A DNA stretch of 21,822 nt from Actinobacteria bacterium UBA912. GTDB lineage: Bacteria > Actinomycetota > Coriobacteriia > Anaerosomatales > UBA912. The DNA lies in the NCBI GenBank assembly GCA_002293965.1, contig DBEG01000164.1, forward strand, positions 1 to 21,822, given 5' to 3'. This document shows positions 21,797 to 21,822 of this stretch, one piece after another (position 1 is the stretch's first letter; each line of letters starts with the position of its first letter). The notes under the pieces are model-generated. The model did not search any database. It worked only from the letters and a program-made list of their open reading frames with translations, and had not been told where the DNA came from. The translations under genes and the position numbers were made by a program.

Positions 21797-21822
21797 GGTT
21801 TCCCCTAGATGTTGACGTTTGC

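Overview
The window looks like a chromosomal core region of a member of the Actinomycetota (Actinobacteria), probably an uncultured or deep-branching lineage of moderate GC content. Four things point there: an FHA protein followed directly by a MerR-type regulator resembling FtsR, a phosphatidyltransferase and glycine-cleavage genes nearby (from memory, M. tuberculosis groups pgsA2, gcvH, garA and ftsR similarly at Rv1822-Rv1828), a small protein carrying the RsiG c-di-GMP-binding signature, and a sugar-nucleotidyltransferase/phosphomannomutase fusion. The split GcvPA/GcvPB glycine decarboxylase differs from the single-chain GcvP usual in better-known actinobacteria. I see no transposase, integrase, CRISPR array or rRNA. 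Coding density is high, and no stretch longer than 300 bases lacks a gene.

Layout. 1-1206: 3' part of coaBC (coenzyme A synthesis), overlapping a DUF190 gene by 4 nt. 1248-1380: a good promoter and tRNA-Pro(GGG). 1441-6458 (+): a CDP-alcohol phosphatidyltransferase, a nucleotidyltransferase fused to a degenerate phosphomannomutase, and a VanW/G5 envelope protein. 6471-7680 (-): a two-gene unit made of a lone type IV pseudopilin and a four-TM protein with a decayed GGDEF domain. 7724-14198 (+): a D-Ala-D-Ala carboxypeptidase leading without a gap into gcvT, gcvH, gcvPA, gcvPB and a LipM-type octanoyltransferase, a near-complete glycine cleavage operon that lacks only the L protein.

14195-17573 (+): a promoter with an overlapping dyad, then an RsiG-like protein, a small acidic protein, a zinc-ribbon FHA protein, an FtsR-like MerR regulator, a putative PD-(D/E)XK-fold protein, hpt and apt. 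This is the most interesting part: a candidate second-messenger sensor, a phosphopeptide-binding protein and a cell-division-type regulator sit next to purine salvage enzymes. 17643-18943 (+): three small proteins of unknown role, two of them membrane-anchored, one with an extracellular SH3b domain. A 17-bp perfect hairpin closes this unit.

19005-21822 (-): nrdR (5' edge at the window end), dut, a NUDIX hydrolase and an NCS2 purine permease, a nucleotide-metabolism set that complements hpt and apt. Two genes here seem to start at rare codons: dut at CTG and possibly nrdR at ACG.

Overall this is housekeeping DNA. I did not find a clear-cut new defence or mobile system. The best candidates for new biology are the RsiG-like/FHA/FtsR-like unit, the PD-(D/E)XK-like protein beside hpt, the pseudo-GGDEF/pseudopilin pair and the non-canonical starts.
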